This document shows positions 1 through 12,700 of a DNA stretch of 64,000 bases, in pieces. The notes under the pieces are model-generated. The model saw only the letters and a list, made by a program, of their open reading frames with translations. It did not search any database and was not told the origin of the DNA. The stretch spans positions 13,444,820-13,508,819 of the forward strand of contig CM067302.1 of NCBI GenBank assembly GCA_034231615.1, read 5' to 3'. The position numbers were made by a program, and so were the translations under genes. The DNA comes from Meghimatium bilineatum (lineage: Eukaryota; Mollusca; Gastropoda; Stylommatophora; Philomycidae). Position 1 is the first letter of the stretch; each line of letters opens with the position of its first letter.

Positions 1-692
1 AACCGGAAAAGATGACAAGTCTAGCCAGAGGATACAGAGACAAAAATATGGGGCAGCAGCTCTGACCTTGAACTTCCCCAGGGTGACAGGATTGACAACC
101 CAGCAATATCACCGAACTGAATGCAGAAATAGTACAGTGGAATCCCTCTGTAGCAAATTCTTTTATAACACATTTCCCTATATAACAAATTTTAAAAAAT
201 CCCCAATTATATTTATTCTATATTGTTTGTACTGTATATAGCAATTGTTATTATTTGTTGGTCCTGACCAAATTGTTATATTATAAATAACCAAATGGTC
301 GGAGGGTGTCCGACAAAGTGGAGAGTGCTGCATACTGGGTTATGTTTCCCGTAAGTGAATCATGACCTGGTCAAACTCAATTATCAAGCTTGTGTGGTTT
401 TGTTTGGTTTAAACGTTATTAGTGTCTTGAAAAAGGTCCCATTTGGACAGATAAGTAGAAAATTGTCCTGTTTTGTTTTATTGCATGTTTTTTATATATT
501 TATTCATAGTTAGCTTTTCCTAGTAACATGTTTAACTAATTTTGCATTACCATAACTTGTTTTATATATATATATAGGATTCTTGTGTGGTTCCCTTAGG
601 TGTCCAATTCTACTCATACAATATTCTATTCAAAATTCCAATACTCAGACATTAATACTCTGACATGTTGTTAATTTTTATTTGTTTCTCAG
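1..692. other. COMMD4 intron, mostly unassigned
   Basis: No coding exon is seen. Bases about 130-300 are a reverse copy of the sequence at 7541-7715, including a T-A-C-A-G-T-G-G-A-A-T end, so a fragment of a small DNA transposon lies here. Confidence 0.6.
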
Positions 693-758
693 ACATCAGT
701 TAAAATGAAACTGTTGGCCATGCAAGTCTTGAAGGATATGCTTGGGGAGGATTTAGAT
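693..758 (+). CDS. COMMD4: COMMD4 exon (first in window)
   Basis: Follows acceptor TTTCTCAG and ends at donor GTAAGT. Encodes 22 residues from T-S-V-K-M-K to G-E-D-L-D, phase 0 at both ends. Part of the N-terminal helical region of the family. Confidence 0.92.
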
Positions 759-3700
759 GTAAGTAAGCTGTAGCGTATAATTTTAAAAATCTTCTTTTGT
801 ATAATTGTTACAAATCTCTTATATAAGATAAGATAAATCGCATAAGATAAATGAGTGAGTAAGAGATAAAAATAGATGTATATAGGTCCACAAGAATAAT
901 TAGTGAAATGATGAAAACTTGCGTGGCTTGGACATGTATGCCGACTTGATTCCTTGTCAGAAAAAATACTGGGGGAACTATCAATGGTGGAAGAAGCAGA
1001 AGAAGACGAATAAAAGCGAGGACAGACAATATCGTGGACTGGACATGACAAGAGTTTTCCTCTCTCCTCCGCATTCTTGAAGATAGAAATTGTTGGAAAT
1101 CTCATAGTCCCTACTGAGAACCACTTACTTGTATGACATTTTTGTGTGATTTTCATTTGGTCGGCATCACAAAATATATGCAAATTTACCAATGATCAAT
1201 CTCATCAGATGAAATGAGTGACACAGATCCTATGTGCACAGTACCTATGTTCTGAAGAAAACCATGATGTGAAGCATCAGACAAGATAGGTGACACTGTG
1301 GGATCTTATGTACTCAGTATGTACCGGGTATGTTCTCAAGAGGGACTTGATGTGAAGCATCAGACAAGATGGGTGACACTGTGGGATCTTATGTACACAG
1401 TACGTACCGGGTATGTTCTCAAGAGGGACTTGATGTGAAGTATCAGACAAGATGGGTGACACTGTGGGATCTTATGTACACAGTACGTACCGGCGGGTAT
1501 GTGCTCAAGAGGGACTTGATGTGAAGCATCAGACAAGATGGTTGACACTGTGGGATCTTATGTACACAGTACGTACCGGGTATGTTCTCAAGAGGGACTT
1601 GATGTGAAGCATCAGACAAGATGAGAAAAACTGAGATTCTATGTACACATTACCTTTTGTTCTGAAGAATGCCTTGATGTGGAGACAATTATCTACAGCT
1701 ACATTGTATTTCGGTCATGTAAACATAAGTAGGGTTGGACTCAGAGAAACAATGTTGGGTTGTTTAATTACGAGCGTGAGTTTGTATTGCTTTAATCCTC
1801 AGAACATTAGCATGTACCTCAGGAAATACAATCAGCTGCAGATATTTTTCAGTAGATGGCTAAGCCATTTACTTTGCATTTAGAGTTGTCTGTCTTTGGC
1901 CATGTTCATCTCATATCTCTTCCGTTTTCTTTGATTGTTTTCACCCATGTAGTCCTTGGTCTTCCTCGTGCCTTGTAACATGATCATCTGCTGTTTAATG
2001 CACAAAAGACTGGTTACAAAGGTTCCATTCTCATGAGGTGACCAAACCACTTGGTTTGCTGTCCCTCGGTATAATCTTGACTTGAGATGATCTTTATTTC
2101 TTTCCTATATCTTAATTTCTCCATTGGTCCCTTCTGATGACTTTTATAGCTTTCCTCAAACATCTCACATGCTGTGATATTTTTGCTGTAGTTGTTCTTC
2201 CATTAAATGATGATGATGGCCATTTGTTACATCTACTTTTGAAATTCAGTTAGAGTTTTGTCCTTGACTATGAGTATGTTTTCAGTAAATATGTGTATGA
2301 TTTCAGTATGTTTTCAGTAAATGATATGTGTATGTTTTCAGTAAATATGTGTATGATTTCAGTATGTTTTCAGTAAATATGTGTATGATTTCAGTATGTT
2401 TTCAGTAAATGTGTGTATGATTTCAGTATGTTTTCAGTAAATGTGTGTATGATTTCAGTATGTTTTCAGTAAATTATATGTATATTATTTCAGTATGAGA
2501 AAGTTCAGAAACTAACATCTGATGCAAAGTTTGGTGAGTTATCCATTTGTGTTTCTTATACAAGTAAATTCAAGAAGGAAGCCAGAGGATAAATTAAAAA
2601 TTCTTGAGTCTAACAGGAATTGAACCAGTCAGTTCAACGGCACCAAATCGCCTAGAAACTCTCGTACACGTATTTGTCCGATCTCCAAAAAAAAGATGTG
2701 ATTTTGTACCTGTACGGAATGTTCATTGTTGTTGTAATAGTTCTTATCTTGATTGGTCCATTCTCAGTGACTTGAGTGCACAGTTTGAATGTCTTGACAA
2801 AATCGCATATTTTTTTAGAGATGCGGTTAGTCAAGTACGGAAAATCTCGTGTACGAGAGTTGCTAGGCGATTTGGTGCTGTTGAATGGACTGGTTCAATT
2901 CATATTAGACTCAAGAATTTTTGTGTTTCTTACGTGTGGTCAGTAAGTCTGGACATGACTGTCTGCAGTATAGAAGACCTCTGCATAGAAAGTAAACAAG
3001 CCTTAATTTGTTACGTTTTTGATTATTGTCAGGTTTTTCATTGATCACTATTTATATACTTGGAATCGCCTTGTCTATTTCTTGGCGTGCCTTGGCTGTT
3101 TTTGGCATGCAATTCCAGGTATATAAATAGTGACCAATGATAAACACAACAAAAGCTACAGAGTATTGTGTAATGAATGATAGTTGCAGCAGGTGGTGAT
3201 ACTCTTCGCAGAAACAGATGCAGTACATATGGGATAACTGAGTACAATGAAGTCTATCTTCTAAACATTTTCAACAATGCCTGATGTGAGCTGTGTTTGT
3301 CTAGTAAGGGTTTTGTGTTTATTTTTGTAGTATCAGTCAAGTGCCATGTCGAATGGCGTAAGCGATCATGTTTCTCCACGACTCTCTGTCTCTTGTGTTG
3401 TTAATAAGCTTGTTGACATTAAGAGAATGCATCACGACAAGTTACCCATGAAGGCATATAACCAAATGAGATCAGGGTAAAAAAAGTCAGAGGAAGACCA
3501 TGAAAAAAAGATGGATAGAAAACGTCAGAGACATCTTGAACAAACACGGTCATAACACAGCCGAGGCAACACATCTGGCTTTGAATCACAATCTTGAGCT
3601 CCCATACCCCCTACGCTTAATGGCAAGGGTGGATAACAAGTCACCTGGGGAAAGACAATAGACATAAATATTTTGTTGGTCCGGACTAAGTTTTATAACA

Positions 3701-6700
3701 GGATTACACTTTACTGTATTGTTTACATGATCTATTTGCATGTTTCCTCAGAGATTGGTGACATCAAGGCATCTATTGCAGCTTTAAGTTTCATTCTCTC
3801 AAGTGCTGCCAAATATGATGTTGATGCAGAGACTTTGGCTAATGAGTTGCAACAATTAGGATTGCCCAGAGGTACTGCATAAAACAAACAGCTTATTTGA
3901 TCACATGTGGCGCAGGTCCTGATAGGTTAGAGCATTGTTCTCACAGCTGTGAGGTCTAGAGTTTGACTCCCAGTAAGGGACAGGGTTTCTTGTTTGTTGG
4001 AGGTAAATTAAAAAACCCACCCTGTACAGGTCATGAAAACAGCAAGGGCATTCAGTTTTTATCACACAAGCTATAAATTTCCCCCTGCAACTATAGCAGA
4101 CTTAAAAAATATTTCATTCTGCATGTTTTACTGTTAAAGAGTGCAGGGAGGCAATTTTGGCTATGGAGATATAGGCCTCTTTGCCATAGCTGTATCCGTG
4201 ACGTGTACAGGAAGAATTTTTTATTACACCTCCAAAAGACAAAAATCCATATCCCAACTGTGGATTGAACCCAGGACCTCAGGGATCCGAGACCGGCGTT
4301 CTAGCAATATCGCCACACTCTCCACTATAGCAGAACAACATACAATAATGACAGTTTTTTTTGATAATATGTGTGTTGAGTATCTGGTTCCTTGAACAAT
4401 CATTTTCTCTCATTCTCCAACAACACACATTGTTACCACCTTCAAATATTTCATGTCCCAACAACACACATTATTTACCTCCTTCAAACATCTCATGTCC
4501 CAACAATACTGTAGATGCATCTTCCTTGGGGGGGGGGGGGGGGGGGGGGAATGGAAAGAATGTGTACCTTAAAAAAAAATAATTTCTTCTTTGTCATAGG
4601 CCATTTCTTAATTTTCATAAGTTTTTTAAATGCTGTTTTTTAAATCTGGAATGGTGGGTTTTGCCAACTTTTTTGCTTTGCTTCTCAGTACTAAATGAGG
4701 GAGCTGCTTAGCGCAGTGGCTTCGCATATGAGTGGTCCTAGGTTCATTTCCCAGTTGAGGCGGAAATGTTTTTCAGATCGCAACGGCTCCCGGTTCGATC
4801 CAGCCTTAAATGGGTACCGGATTAATCTGGGAAGTAAAGACTGCGAGAGAGAGGAGATGGCTACCACCCTCATTTGCAGAGCCTCTGAAATGTGAGATCG
4901 CTTAATATCTCATACCCCTACGGCATTAATAAATGCTATGGGTTACTTTACTAAATATTATGTTTTTCTTTGCTTTATAGTTGACATCAATACTCCCTCT
5001 AATTTTCATCTCACATGAGCACATCTGAAGATGTCTGAGCAGTGGATATTTCCACGTGAAGTTTCTACTACATAATATTTATTAGAAAAAGGTCATTCAC
5101 TCGTTCTTTATGTGCTTGGCTGCTATATTTCATGAGCTGTAAATTCTAATTATGGGCACAGACACTCACCCGCATATGTTAAAAAATAATTTACCTGTTG
5201 TGACAAAAGCACAAGTTGTTCTTAGCTGTGTGACTGAGACGACACCAGGATGCTTATAAGGTCTTAAGGGCATGATTGTGAAAGGGAGGTTTATTGATGC
5301 ACGTTGTGTCCCTGAAAGGAGGCACTCTAGTGCGCCAGTATCTTAGGATCACATCATTAATCTCTCAGATCTGTTGACCCATCTTCAGTGATGGTATATC
5401 TAGGATTCCCCATCTCCTAGGATTCGGCTACAAAAGGACATAGGTACAATGTCCGCTGACCTGCATATCTTGTCATATTTGTCATCGGTGAAGATTGATA
5501 TAAGGCAAAATAAAAGTAATAAATTGAGACAGGATATGACAACAATTTTTTTCACAGGTGACAGGTATTCAGCCTATCCCCCAACTTTCCTTAGTTGCTT
5601 ACTATGACATACATGGAAAGAAGACAAGTGTTCCAAGTCTTTACCCTGAATTAGAAGTCCAGGCCCTTGTTGCCATACAGGCAGCACTCAGACGAGGCGA
5701 CCATCTGCACAATAAAGGAATATGGTGGTTTAAACCGACACATTATTCTTCTTCTAAAGTATTTATTCGCAAACTCCCTCTTGACCACTCTTGTAGTCAC
5801 GTCAATGGTCCTACTAGATTTCCAACATAAATGTACTGCGTGCCATTTTATTTGCACCAATGGCTTGAAACAATAGACAGACAAATTAGAATAATGACCA
5901 TTAATGTGCGTCCATTTGTTACTACAGAACACACCATCTCAGTATGCAGATCCTACTCTGATGGGCAGAGCCAGCTACAGGAGCATTTCAGACGTACTAG
6001 CCTCAGAGGTAGGTTTCCTCTTGATCATTTCAGATTTAAGGCTCCTCTTATTTATTTTATGTCCGGACATAAAAAAAAATCAAAACAAATCCGGGTTGTG
6101 ATTTCTCACTTGACACGACCACTCCTCCAGTTGGCTCAGCTGTAAATGAGTACCTGACGCATGAGTAAGTGCAGGTAAAAAACTGCAAGGAAGGGAACTG
6201 GCCACCCCCACCTAATAGTTGCTGTGGCTTAGTACATGAAGAGTTATCTTCATCCCCGACAGCAGATGCCATGGGACCTACCTTTACCGTATAATCTATG
6301 TTTAATAAATTCAGGAGTAGTGTAATTGATATAAGAAAAAGGCAATCTTCTTTTTTTGGCCACTTCATGGGACAGGCAGGTTTAGAGAACATAGTCACAA
6401 CAGGCAAGATTGAAGGCACCAGAGACAGAGGCCGAAAACGTGAGAAAATATTAGACAGTTTGACAACCTGGCACGGCAAAGAAACAACAACGACTTTGAT
6501 ACATAATACTGTGGACAGAGAGCTGTAGAGAGCCATGACCGCCTACGCCACCCGACATGGCACCTGATGATGATGATGAGTGTAATTGAGAGAATGCAAG
6601 TTGAGATGTTGGAAGTGTTATATTATATTACTTTCATAATGTACTTGTTACGTTACTTTCATAATGTACTTGTTACGTTACTTTCATAATGTACTTGTTA

Positions 6701-9700
6701 CGTTACTTTCATAATGTACTTGTTACGTTACTTTCATAATGTACTTGTTACGTTACTTTCATAATGTACTTGTTACGTTACTTTCATAATGTACTTGTTA
6801 CGTTACTTTCATAATGTACTTGTTACGTTACTTTCATAATGTACTTGTTATGTTACTTTCATAATGTACTTGTTACGTTACTTTCATAACGTACTTCCGG
6901 CATCTCAACATGCAGTCACAAATCACATCCAGGTAAAGGTAGGTCCCATGGCAGCAACCTGCCGTTGGGGGTGAAAATAACTCTTCATGTACTAAACCAC
7001 AGCAACTATTAAGTGTGGTGGCCAGTTCTCTTCCTACCTGTCTTTATCTCCCCAAACTCAAGCGTCAGGTGCTCATTTACAGCTGAGCCGACCGGGGAGA
7101 GCTCATGTCATGCAAAAATTCATGACCTGAACTTTTTTTTTGTCCAGGCGTGGTTTCAAACCTGGCACATTGTAACCCAGTGATAGCAAGCAAGCTCACT
7201 ATCAACTAGACTACTACGCTCTTCCACATCCAGCTAAGACATTTTTTATTATTTATATCAGCATTACAAAATTTTTTGAATTTTGCATTTTTTGTGTCCT
7301 GCTGTACTTTCTCATCAGGTGATCACATTTCTGTGTTCCTCACCTCTCATTGTCTATTTTGTGTTCTTTTCCAGACCTGTCAGTTCTTATACTAAACTAC
7401 TTGCATGTAGTCACTGTTTAATTTTGTAGTTCCATTCTGCGTTTACTTGTCTCCATCTTGATAAAGGCCTTTTGGTCGAAATGTCAGTCCTGTGTATTGC
7501 TCTCAACATAAAACTGCTATTTAACACTTTTTTAATATACAGTGGAATACCATTATAATAACTTCGTCCAGACTGACAAAATATGTATGTAGTAACAGAA
7601 ATTCGTTATATACAGTACAAACAATATAGAATAAATATAATTGGGGATTTTGAAATGTGTTGTTATATAGGGAAATTTGTTATAAAAGGATGCGCTATAG
7701 AGAGATTCCACTATATAATCATTGTTACTTTTTTTTCAGTCTCGATTCTAGACACGGTACAGTGGAGAGTTGACTATGTTCTCAGTTCCAGTGAGTTACA
7801 GGTCAGTCAGTGTCTATAATTGATTCTATCTCATGTGAAAGGTTTAAACTTCTCACATATACGAACCGTGCGCCCGTGTGTTGTCAGGGCCCGAAAGGGG
7901 AGCAAAGAATAGCAACACTGTTTACCTTCCACGCATGTCGTAAAAGGCGATTAAGGAGGTTATGAGATGGAGTTGGCTGTCTCATCCCATATAGGGTCAG
8001 TGACCCAAAATCATGCTGAAGTCGGATGTGTCAGGCCAAAAGGCGCATATATCGCAGCAATGCTGTAAACCATGACACAACGCATTCCGTTCTCCAGACT
8101 ACATCCCGCTAATCTGCAGGAGTTTGAGAATGAACACAGAAGAAGAAGACAAACCGCCATACAACATATGACGTACAAATATAGATAATTTCCTCATGTG
8201 GAAGCATCTATACATTTATGTTTTTACCCCCTTTTTTTCTCTTCGGGGTATATTTTTCTACTTTTCTTCTCAAACTTCATTGGTTATACAGTTTTACTGC
8301 AGGCCCACCTATTATCAATTCTCAAGCTTCTACAGATTAAATATAGTAAATATGAGTGACAAACACCTACTACTACTGATGAAATTCTGCAAGTTAGCGG
8401 CATTTGATCCAGTGAATAGAATTCATTGTATCATGGTTTACAGCTTAGCAGTGATATCTATGGATTTAGTTGATGCATCCGACTACAGTTTAGCCTATGG
8501 GCTGTCTATGGGATGGAACAGACTCCACCCCCCCAACCACCTTCTATGTGATGGAAGGAAACAAGACCCACATTGCTTGTAATTCCTGAAGGATTTAAGC
8601 ACACACGCAATAGATTGCTCTGTACACCAGAAATGGAACTCGTATGTAATATGGGGAACTAGAAAGGGGTCAAAGACAAATAACACTGCTGCTACATCCT
8701 TGAGTTGTAGTTTACTAGTCTGTAAATGCACATTGCATTCCCCGAGTTGTAGTTTTCTAGTGTGTAAATGCACATTGCATTCCCCGAGTTGTAGTTTTCT
8801 AGTGTGTAAATGAGCATTTTCATTGCTTGAGTTGTAGTTTAATAGTGTGTAAATGTATATTGCAATCCTTGGGTTGTAGTTTACTAGTCTGTAAATGCAC
8901 ATTGCATTCCCCGAGTTGTAGTTTACTAGTCTGTAAATGAGCATTTTCATTGCTTGAGTTGTAGTTTAATAGTGTGTAAATGTATATTGCAATCCTTGGG
9001 TTGTAGTTTACTAGTCTGTAAATGCACATTGCATTCCCCGAGTTGTAGTTTACTAGTCTGTAAATGAGCATTTTCATTGCTTGAGTTGTAGTTTAATAGT
9101 GTGTAAATGTATATTGCAATCCTTGGGTTGTATTTTACTAGTATGTAAATACACATTGCAATCCTTGGGTTGTAGTTTACTAGTATGTAAATACACATTG
9201 CAATCCTTGGGTTGTAGTTTACTAGTATGTAAATACACATTGCAATCCTTGGGTTGTAGTTTACTAGTATGTAAATACACATTGCAATCCTTGGGTTGTA
9301 GTTTACTAGTATGTAAATACACATTGCAATCCTTGGGTTGTAGTTTACTAGTATGTAAATACACATTGCAATCCTTGGGTTGTAGTTTACTAGTATGTAA
9401 ATACACATTGCAATCCTCGAGTTGTAGTTTACTAGTCTGTAAATACACATTGCAATCCTCGAGTTGTAGTTTACTAGTATGTAAATACACATTGCAATCC
9501 TTGGGTTGTAGTTTACTAGTATGTAAATACACATTGCAATCCTTGGGTTGTAGTTTAATAGTGTGTAAATGCATATTGCAATCCTTGGGTTGTAGTTTAC
9601 TAGTATGTAAATACACATTGCAATGATAGTATATTTGTATTATTTTAACTGCAGCATGTAAATGAGCCAAGTGTACAGCTAAAATTTGGAATAAAACAAG

Positions 9701-12700
9701 CTAATTCTGAAGAGTCAAATCAAGTTGCATTTACACTGACAGCAGACAAGTTCAGAGTTTTACTGCATGGTAGGAAATGTGCTGATGTTTTCTTGTATTG
9801 TATGTGGACGTGCCTAATACCTGCGGTTATTTGTTATGTACTCACATGGACAAGCAGGGACCTATGGTGTACCAAACATATTGTATATGTGTCTGTAGCA
9901 GAGTTGAAAACCCAAATTATTGCCTTGAAAACCCAACTCTTTGAACTAGTTGGTTCCAACGCCACCCATCCACATTGAACTAGTTGGTTCCAACGCCACC
10001 CATCCACATTGAACTAGTTGGTTCCAATGCCAACCATCCACATTGAACTAGTTAGTTCAAACGCCACCTATCCACATTGAACTAGTTAGTTCAAACGCCA
10101 CCTATCCACATTTAACTAGTTAGTTCAAACGTCAACCATCCACATTGAACTAGTTAGTTCAAACGCCACCTATCCACATTGAACTAGTTAGTTCAAACGC
10201 CACCTATCCACATTTAACTAGTTAGTTCAAACGTCAACCATCCACATTGAACTAGTTGGTTCCAATGCCAACCATCCACATTTAACTAGTTAGTTCAAAA
10301 CTCAACCATGCACATTGAACTAGTTGGTTCCAATGCCAAGGATACACTTCCAAGGATACACTTATATTTTTATTGTGCATATATCTGCAAGGTGAATCTA
10401 CTCACCTGGGCATGAAGGATCTATAGATATACATATGGTTGACTGCTATCCCCAGGAATTGCGAGCAATTTGCTCTTACTTCCTATGTGCAGTGAGGTGG
10501 TTTTTCTGAGCTATCTTTCATACAGGATTAGGCATATACAGGAGACTTTAAATTTCAGCTCAGTGCAAAGCCTATTGAAGGAGCCTTGTACTCAAAGGGG
10601 GTAAACATATACTTATACGGTGAATTACTCACCTGCATATAACAGTGCTTGTGATTTTAAGATATAACTGTAAGGTGTTAAGTATATACTTATTTTGTTG
10701 TTCGTCCATCGCAAGTGATGATGACCATTTGTTACATCCACTTTTGAAAATTAAATTAATGCTATGTCCTTGATTATGAGTTTGTAGATGGTTAATGAGC
10801 CCTATTCGAGCTGTAAATGTTCTTGGACAGTTTGGGCATGAAATGACTACTGTTGACGGATCTTGGTCTATCCGTGACTTTCTAGCTACTCTCCGTTAAT
10901 ACTTATTTTAAGATATAACTGTCAGATGTTGAGTATATACTTGTCTGGATATGCCAGAGATTTGGTTTTGCAGCATAACTGCAAGGTTAACTTACCTATG
11001 ACTTGGTTAGCCCTACCTAAGGAAATGGGTACCAGTTATTCTAGGAAAGTAAAGGTGGCAGCTAGTAACATCATCCCTAAGTATTCTATTCTTCTTCTGC
11101 TTCGTTCCTTTCATTTCCATGTGGAATAATGAACTGCAACAGCTACTCTCCAGTGTTTTCTCTGCTGTACCATCTTCTTGATGTCTCTAAAACAACTTGG
11201 CAGTGCAAACCAGTCTGATATTACAACTGACTGCCCCAGTCAACAAAAATCTGCATAAGAATAAATCCATTACACTCTATCCTATCCTGTAACCTGTCAG
11301 TGTCGCAGGGGTACCATATTGGATGCTTCAACACACGGAGTCCTCCAGCGATTTCTATCTTCAACAATGCAGATTAGTGAGGAAAATTCTTGTCTTGTCC
11401 AGTCCTTGATGTTGTCTGTCCATGTCTTTATTTGTTCTCCTCTGCTTCTTCCACCCTCGAAAGTTCCCTGCAGTATTGTTTTTGACAAGGAATCGTGCCT
11501 ATATACATGTCCGAACCATGCTATCTTATGTTCCCTATAGAAAATTCGTAGAATTCGTCTGTAGCATTTGTACTCGAAAGCCTGTAATCTTCTCTCCATG
11601 TCCGCAGTGAGTGTCCAACTCTCCCAACCATACAACACAACAGAAAGCACCAGCGACTTATACAGTTTGATTTTCACTCCAACACTGATGTTGCCTTTCC
11701 AAATCACAGTTAGCTTTGACAAGGACGCTAAAGCAATCTCCAGCCTTATTTTTAGTTCTGCTTTTCTTAGTTTTTGTAAGAAATACTAATTATTGATTAG
11801 CCACTCCGCCGAAGACGGAGGTGTCGGGCCATTTGCGCAAATAAAACGGCGACACAACGCATTTCCATTCTCTGGACATGTCCAAACCATGCATTTTCTA
11901 CAAGAGTAAAGAGTGCATAAATTCCAGGTGCCGATAACAGACTTATTATAATCCATTGCAATATTTCAGTGGGTGAACAGTTTAGCTGGTGGCGCCCATC
12001 TCCTCTCCAGTTATCCTTACAATGTGATTACATAAATGTGCTTTCTCTTGTGGTCTTCATTGCACTGTACTGATATTGACACTACATCTCATAATCAATT
12101 ACATAAAACACACTGTAGGCATTTTAACCATCATGAGGCAACATTTGAACATTACCATCATGAGGCAACATTTGAACATTACCATCATGAGGCAACATTT
12201 GAACATTACCATCATGAGGCAACATTTGAACATTACCATCATGAGGCAACATTTGAACATTACCATCATGAGGCAACATTTGAACATTACCATCATGAGG
12301 CAACATTTGAACATTACCATCATGAGGCAACATTTGAACATTACCATCATGAGGCAACATTTGAACATTACCATCATGAGGCAACATTTGAACATTACCA
12401 TCATGAGGCAACATTTGAACATTACCATCATGAGGCAACATTTGAACATTACCATCATGAGGCAACATTTGAACATTACCATCATGAGGCAACATTTGAA
12501 CATTACCATCATGAGGCAACATTTGAACATTACCATCATGAGGCAACATTTGAACATTACCATCATGAGGCAACATTTGAACATTACCATCATGAGGCAA
12601 CATTTGAACATTACCATCATGAGGCAACATTTTAACATTACCATCATGAGGCAACATTTGAACATTACCATCATGGGGAAAAATTTGGTCTTATGCTGTT

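Noticed and set aside
2604-3044. 146-codon frame at 2.6 kb
   Set aside because: It lies across the arms of an inverted repeat; open by chance.
4700-4760. Functional tRNA gene
   Set aside because: A and B boxes are present, but no cloverleaf forms and the sequence continues into a SINE body with a second copy at 50.5 kb.
5558-5830. 90-codon plus-strand frame before a COMMD4 exon
   Set aside because: Runs into an antisense SINE-like copy, no splice fit to COMMD4 and no family match.
8947-9670. Open frames of 180-220 codons over the 42-bp array
   Set aside because: Same artefact; the region lies in a COMMD4 intron and frames are open on both strands.
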